Assembly (NCBI RefSeq): GCF_946222835.1
Contig: NZ_CAMIHD010000009.1
Location: 32,612-96,611 of the forward strand
Reading direction: 5' to 3'
Length of the DNA: 64,000 bases
Source of the DNA: an uncultured Corynebacterium sp.
GTDB lineage: Bacteria > Actinomycetota > Actinomycetes > Mycobacteriales > Mycobacteriaceae
Under the pieces are notes generated by a model. That model was not told the origin of the DNA and did no database searches. It saw nothing but the letters and a program-made list of their open reading frames with translations. Positions 61,361 to 64,000 of the stretch are shown in pieces. The position numbers and the translations under genes are program-made. Each line of letters begins with the position of its first letter. Positions within the stretch are counted from its first letter, which is position 1.

Positions 61361-62089
61361 TTAGCCCTCAATCTCCGCCATTACCTGGTGAATGGCCTCC
61401 ATCGTCGGATTGTGCAACTCGTTGACAAGCTTGCCGTCAGCAAGGAAAACCACTCGGTCCGCGTACGACGCTGCCTTCGCATCGTGCGTCACGATGACCA
61501 CGGTTTGGTCATCCTTGTCCACTGCCGTGCGCAAAATATCGAGCACCTCGGCCGAAGAATTGGAGTCCAGGTTGCCGGTTGGCTCATCGCCGAAGATAAT
61601 TTCCGGACGGGAAACCAATGCGCGAGCGCAGGCTACGCGCTGCTGCTGGCCGCCAGAAAGCTCGGCTGGGCGGTGCTCCAAACGCTCTGCCAAACCTAGG
61701 CGGCGAGTTACCTCATCGAACCACTGCTTATCGACGTTCTTGCCTGCAATATCCGTAGGCAACGTAATGTTTTCCGCGGCAGTCAGCGTAGGCACAAGGT
61801 TAAAGGACTGGAAAATAAAGCCCAGCCGATCACGGCGCAGCGCCGTAATGTCCTTGTCGTTGAGCGCCGACATATCGGTATCGCCGATAAACGCCGAGCC
61901 GGAAGTCGCGGAATCCAGACCAGCCATCGTGTGCATTAGCGTCGACTTACCGGAGCCCGATGGGCCCATGATCGCAGTGAATTCGTTCTTGCCGAATTCA
62001 ATGGATACATGATCTAGGGCCACAACGGCTGTGTCATCGCTTCCGTATTGCTTGAACAAGTCAACGGCGCGAGCCGCAGCATCAGTCAT
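61361..62089 (-). CDS. MacB/LolD-type ABC transporter ATPase
   Basis: 242 residues. Walker A MGPSGSGKSTLMHTMAGLD, Q-loop GFIFQSFNLVPTLTA (the LolD/MacB-type hallmark), signature LSGGQQQRVACARALV, Walker B IIFGDEPTGNLDS and switch VTHD. N-terminus AVDLFKQYGSDDTAVVALDHVS. ATG at 62089 follows AAGGAG. It is the first gene of the pair with the FtsX permease. Confidence 0.95.
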   Translation of the reverse strand: MTDAAARAVDLFKQYGSDDTAVVALDHVSIEFGKNEFTAIMGPSGSGKSTLMHTMAGLDSATSGSAFIGDTDMSALNDKDITALRRDRLGFIFQSFNLVPTLTAAENITLPTDIAGKNVDKQWFDEVTRRLGLAERLEHRPAELSGGQQQRVACARALVSRPEIIFGDEPTGNLDSNSSAEVLDILRTAVDKDDQTVVIVTHDAKAASYADRVVFLADGKLVNELHNPTMEAIHQVMAEIEG

Positions 62090-62233
62090 AAGACAAATTC
62101 TCCTTGTAAATGGGAAATTACCTCTTATAGTTTAACTACCCTGAACGACGGCAAACATCATCCCAGAGGAGGAAAACTGCACATTAAAGCGAGGCACGAT
62201 CGTTCACACAACCGTGCTCCGGATGCTATCAAC

Positions 62234-63475
62234 CTATTGTGTTGCTGCCTTTCTCTTTGTTTTTTGTTGTTGTAGTGCGAGGTATTGTGCCCAGGTGTAG
62301 TTCCAGAGGGTTTGGGTAGTCGCTAGTGGTCCGGTGGCTTGGTCTAATTGGTATGTTCCGTCGTTATGGAGCCAGGCGATGGTACCGGTGATGGGGTCGA
62401 GGATGTAGTGGACTCGACGGTCGGTTTTGATGTTGTGGTGATGCTGGCAGAGGTTTACTAGATTATCCGGACTAGTTGGCCCGCCCTGATGGTATTCGAT
62501 GCGGTGGTCTAACTGGCAGCGGTTGGCAGGAACGGTGCAGCCTGGCCAGCGACAAGTAGCGTCTCTGCCTTGGGTGTAGGCGCGAATCTCAACACTTGGG
62601 GTGTATCCATCTACTTCATCGGCGACAAGGCGGCGAACGAATGCGTGCTCTATTGGCGCTTGGTCGAGGCTGGTCCATCCTGCGCCAGGAATGTAGACGC
62701 TATTCGTCTCTGGGTTGGTGGTAAACGTGTTGATAGCAACGCTTGTGTGGGCCTCTTCCAAGATGAGGTCGATAAGGCCCTTTGCTCCGGAGGTCTTCGT
62801 CTTATCGGCGTAGGCATCGATATGGCGAGCAATGATAGCCGCGGTGGCCCTGTCGCAGGTTAGCGATATGGTGGTGGTGTTGTCCGGATTGATGTGAATG
62901 CGAAGGCGTGGTTCAGGCTTTTCGTCTTTGTCTTCAGGACGTAGGTGCGTATCGATGAAGGTGCGGATGAAGCGACGCAGCTCGGCGTCGCTAGGCACGG
63001 CTTGGTGTGGAGTGGTCGGAGTGAGGAAATCTGCGATGGCGGCGTCGATGGCCTCTAGGTGGGCTGGGTTGTCGTCCAAACGGTGAAGTTCTCGGTCAAT
63101 AATGCACAGTTTGGTGAGATCAAGTATCCAATGTTGGCCTTGAACATCCACGACAAGAGGCAATTGGCGCAGGCGGAAGTGGGCACGGATGTATCCGAGA
63201 AGTTTGCTGTAAGAGATGCCAAGGTCTTTGGCAAGACTGGTAAGGCCTAAGTCGACGTCGTCGTCTAGTTGGGGGAGGATGGCGCGGAAGAGGAACCAGG
63301 AGGTTTTGCGGGTATAGGTACCCGCTTGGCCGATGCGGTTGCCGGGTGCGTTGGTGGTGTAGAACGCTTCCGGCGTACCTTCCATTTCAGCGCAATCCGA
63401 TTCGTCGCTGATGAGTAATGAACGGGGATAATCGAGGGAAACATCAGATGCGGGTGGGCTTAATGTGGCAGTCAC
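62234..63475 (-). CDS. DUF222/HNH endonuclease domain protein
   Basis: 413 residues from GTG at 63475 (18 more are possible). DUF222-like helical region, then an HNH zinc nuclease: CRWPGCTVPANRCQLDHRIEY, GGPTSPDNLVNLCQHHHNIKT (C-x4-C, D-H, N, H-H). KLLGYIRAHFRLRQLPLVVD and ARHIDAYADKTKTSG belong to the DUF222 domain. These genes are often multicopy in actinobacterial genomes and sit near mobile elements. Activity is inferred from the motif. Base composition is slightly lower in GC than its neighbours. Confidence 0.85.
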   Translation of the reverse strand: MTATLSPPASDVSLDYPRSLLISDESDCAEMEGTPEAFYTTNAPGNRIGQAGTYTRKTSWFLFRAILPQLDDDVDLGLTSLAKDLGISYSKLLGYIRAHFRLRQLPLVVDVQGQHWILDLTKLCIIDRELHRLDDNPAHLEAIDAAIADFLTPTTPHQAVPSDAELRRFIRTFIDTHLRPEDKDEKPEPRLRIHINPDNTTTISLTCDRATAAIIARHIDAYADKTKTSGAKGLIDLILEEAHTSVAINTFTTNPETNSVYIPGAGWTSLDQAPIEHAFVRRLVADEVDGYTPSVEIRAYTQGRDATCRWPGCTVPANRCQLDHRIEYHQGGPTSPDNLVNLCQHHHNIKTDRRVHYILDPITGTIAWLHNDGTYQLDQATGPLATTQTLWNYTWAQYLALQQQKTKRKAATQ

Positions 63476-63951
63476 AAGAAACACTCCGAAAATTATTCGT
63501 ACTGTTTTTCTAACGTGTAGCTTCACCATAAGCCCTGCAGCGGACTATTGGAACCCTGGGGGTATTTTTGTTCGATTAGGATGGCCTAAACCTGCAGGGA
63601 TCCCCGGAGTAGCGGCCCGCATAGCCGCGGGGGTAAAAAGACAGGTTGAGGGTTGGTTTCCTACTGCCAATGAGGCGGATCCATAAGCCGTCCTTGTGAT
63701 GTGTGGTCGGCGTGTTGGCCTCAGGCAATTGTGTATAAAACGATGAAGAAGTCGTAGGCCCACGCGTGCGTGTTGGCTCCTAGGCTTAAGGGACATTTCG
63801 TGTGGATAAACCGATTCGGATTCCTGGGGCAGCCTTGGGTGATGCCGCGGTCTTGTTTTTGAATTGGTTCCAACAGTCTGATCGGTGAAATTAACACCAG
63901 AGAGTGTCTGATGGTTTGTGTGTGGGTACCTAACCCGCATAAGGAGGGACC
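63476..63951. other. Intergenic stretch, no gene recognised
   Basis: 476 bp between the HNH gene and the putative IS end. A possible minus-strand reading frame (63545-63961) lacks any recognisable motif and has atypical composition (many His, Arg, Pro), so I do not annotate it. No tRNA, hairpin with T run or repeat was seen. Confidence 0.5.
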
Positions 63952-64000
63952 TGACCCCCATGTGGTGGACACCTGATATCCAGCCCAGTCGAGCTGGGAA
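63952..64000. mobile_element. Left end of a further IS3-type element (partial)
   Basis: TGACCCCCATGTGGTGGACACC at 63952 resembles the terminal repeats of corynebacterial IS3-family elements: TG start, C-rich block and a closing GTGGACACC that is shared with the ends of the element at 48168-49488. The element would continue beyond the window. Confidence 0.45.

Noticed and set aside
63545..63961. Open frame of 138 codons on the minus strand at the right edge
   Set aside because: No motif, unusual His/Arg/Pro-rich composition, runs into the putative IS end, and no ribosome-binding site.

Overview
The window is a chromosomal segment of a Corynebacterium. Three things point to this: the gene order nrdF / gntR1-type regulator / nrdE-nrdI-nrdH, then rpmJ, nadE, pgm and crcB-crcB, which as I recall it is the C. 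glutamicum order; DtxR-, GlxR- and NrdR-like operator sequences; and promoters with a TANANT -10 box only 6-7 bases before the start codon (leaderless mRNAs). bcp is not followed by fasR-acpS-fas, and a pyruvate formate-lyase system is present. Together these suggest a lipid-requiring, facultatively anaerobic, host-associated species (C. tuberculostearicum/C. accolens type). The species is inference.

Layout. 1-9.4 kb: the end of an amino-acid:sodium symporter, oligoribonuclease (leaderless), tRNA-His, a frameshifted flavin monooxygenase, an L,D-transpeptidase, tRNA-Lys, a three-gene siderophore-iron ABC operon behind a DtxR-like box, glutaminase and bcp. 9.4-16.4 kb: an HNH gene, bioAD, a POT-type transporter, an SPFH protein followed by a small gene without an ordinary start codon, and a proline iminopeptidase-like hydrolase. 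16.4-22.5 kb: a fermentative locus encoding pyruvate formate-lyase as two separate polypeptides plus its activase, then a purine permease fused to an OHCU-decarboxylase-like domain. 22.5-34.3 kb: housekeeping genes (rdgB, rph, MBL hydrolase, murI, rhomboid, P1 peptidase, DUF2017, clpS, pncB, DinG-like helicase, Pth2, serB). 34.3-41.3 kb: ctaD and the class Ib ribonucleotide reductase genes, with a tandem NrdR box pair upstream of nrdH. 41.5-47.1 kb: a secreted lipase, a cysteine-free L36, a sugar transporter, nadE, a fructosamine-kinase-like gene and a CPYC flavoprotein.

47.1-49.9 kb is a nested transposon. An IS1249-like element (23-bp inverted repeats, 8-bp target duplication) is interrupted by a decayed IS3-family element (4-bp target duplication). 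Removing the inner element and one duplication copy restores an exact 399-codon transposase frame. The outer element also replaced the last codons of the flavoprotein gene.

49.9-64 kb: tRNA-Ala, a DsbA/DoxX pair, pgm, a second AGCS symporter, two tandem crcB genes, an esterase overlapping an aminoacyl-phosphatidylglycerol synthase gene that is frameshifted in a run of six C, a MacB/FtsX-type ABC exporter, a DUF222-HNH gene, and what looks like the terminal repeat of another IS3-type element at the right edge.

The most interesting points are the split pyruvate formate-lyase, the permease/OHCU fusion whose decarboxylase active site looks degenerate, the C-tract frameshift in the lipid aminoacylation pair, the NrdR tandem boxes, and the small gene after the SPFH gene that has no ATG/GTG/TTG start.
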